14,127 nucleotides of DNA from contig DBCY01000112.1 of NCBI GenBank assembly GCA_002293295.1, positions 1 to 14,127 of the forward strand, in the 5' to 3' direction. Position numbers and translations under genes: made by a program. Below, piece after piece: positions 14,088-14,127 of this stretch. Position 1 is the stretch's first letter; each line of letters starts with the position of its first letter. The notes beneath the pieces were generated by a model. That model searched no databases and had not been told where the DNA came from. It saw only the letters and a list, made by a program, of their open reading frames with translations. The stretch is from Ruminococcus sp. UBA946. Lineage in GTDB: Bacteria; Bacillota; Clostridia; Oscillospirales; Ruminococcaceae.

Positions 14088-14127
14088 ACTAGTACCAATC
14101 CAATTAACAATTAACAATTAAAAATTA
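14088..14127 (+). repeat. AT-rich dispersed repeat, right-end copy
   Basis: Reads ACTAGTACCAATCC followed by AATTAACA heptads and AATTAAAAATTA up to the window edge. It shares ACTAGTACCAAT and a 20-base block (14108-14127) with the reverse complement of the left-end copy. It is cut by the window end before the GGTGGT terminus seen in the other copies. It lies upstream of the kinase gene rather than at a gene's 3' end; no clear promoter was seen between it and the kinase ATG. Confidence 0.75.

Overview
The window looks like a chromosomal fragment of a low-to-moderate-GC Gram-positive bacterium (Bacillota, most likely class Clostridia, perhaps a gut Oscillospiraceae/Ruminococcaceae relative). 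This is an inference from strong AGGAGG-type ribosome binding sites, a Gram-positive GAAC-N4-GTTC LexA box, an LtaS-like enzyme, a standalone LytTR/DUF3021 pair and the codon style. Members of one AT-rich dispersed repeat lie at both extreme ends, in opposite orientation, with a third copy at about 2.3 kb. This suggests a contig broken at repeats rather than an arbitrary cut.

Layout. (1) 32-2077, minus: an LTA-synthase-like phosphoglycerol transferase with an extra C-terminal Ig/IPT-like domain, followed upstream by about 260 bp of AT-rich intergenic DNA holding its probable promoter and a repeat copy. (2) 2341-5059, minus: a four-gene operon (ABC ATPase, ABC-2 permease, standalone LytTR DNA-binding protein, DUF3021 membrane protein) with its own extended -10 promoter and a candidate LytTR direct-repeat site. 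(3) 5207-7314, minus: an SOS cassette of Y-family polymerase, a roughly 78-residue uncharacterised protein and an SRAP/HMCES-type abasic-site protein. Its promoter matches the consensus exactly and has a perfect LexA box in the spacer. (4) 7514-8257, plus, divergent from the SOS cassette: a MerR-type DNA-binding domain fused to a CheY-like receiver domain. It is driven by a textbook MerR promoter (19-bp spacer containing a perfect dyad), and an in-frame internal ribosome binding site and ATG lie exactly at the domain boundary. (5) A shared hairpin terminator. (6) 8325-14053, minus: a Ter-type stress module of atypical protein kinase with zinc ribbon, PMCA-type Ca2+ P-ATPase, and a beta-helix-like protein ending in a TerD domain.

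How they work together (inference). Regions 3 and 4 share a divergent control region of about 200 bp: one side is a DNA-damage promoter and the other a self-regulated MerR promoter whose usual ligand domain is replaced by a phosphoryl receiver. Region 6 would couple kinase signalling, calcium export and a TerD calcium-binding protein; further ter genes may lie to the right, beyond the window. Between the kinase and the Ca2+-ATPase, and overlapping the kinase stop codon, is a perfect four-arm cloverleaf made only of inverted repeats. None of the usual gene classes explains it.

The most unusual items are the MerR-receiver fusion with its possible second product, the beta-helix-TerD fusion beside the lysine-less kinase and Ca2+ pump, and the cloverleaf.
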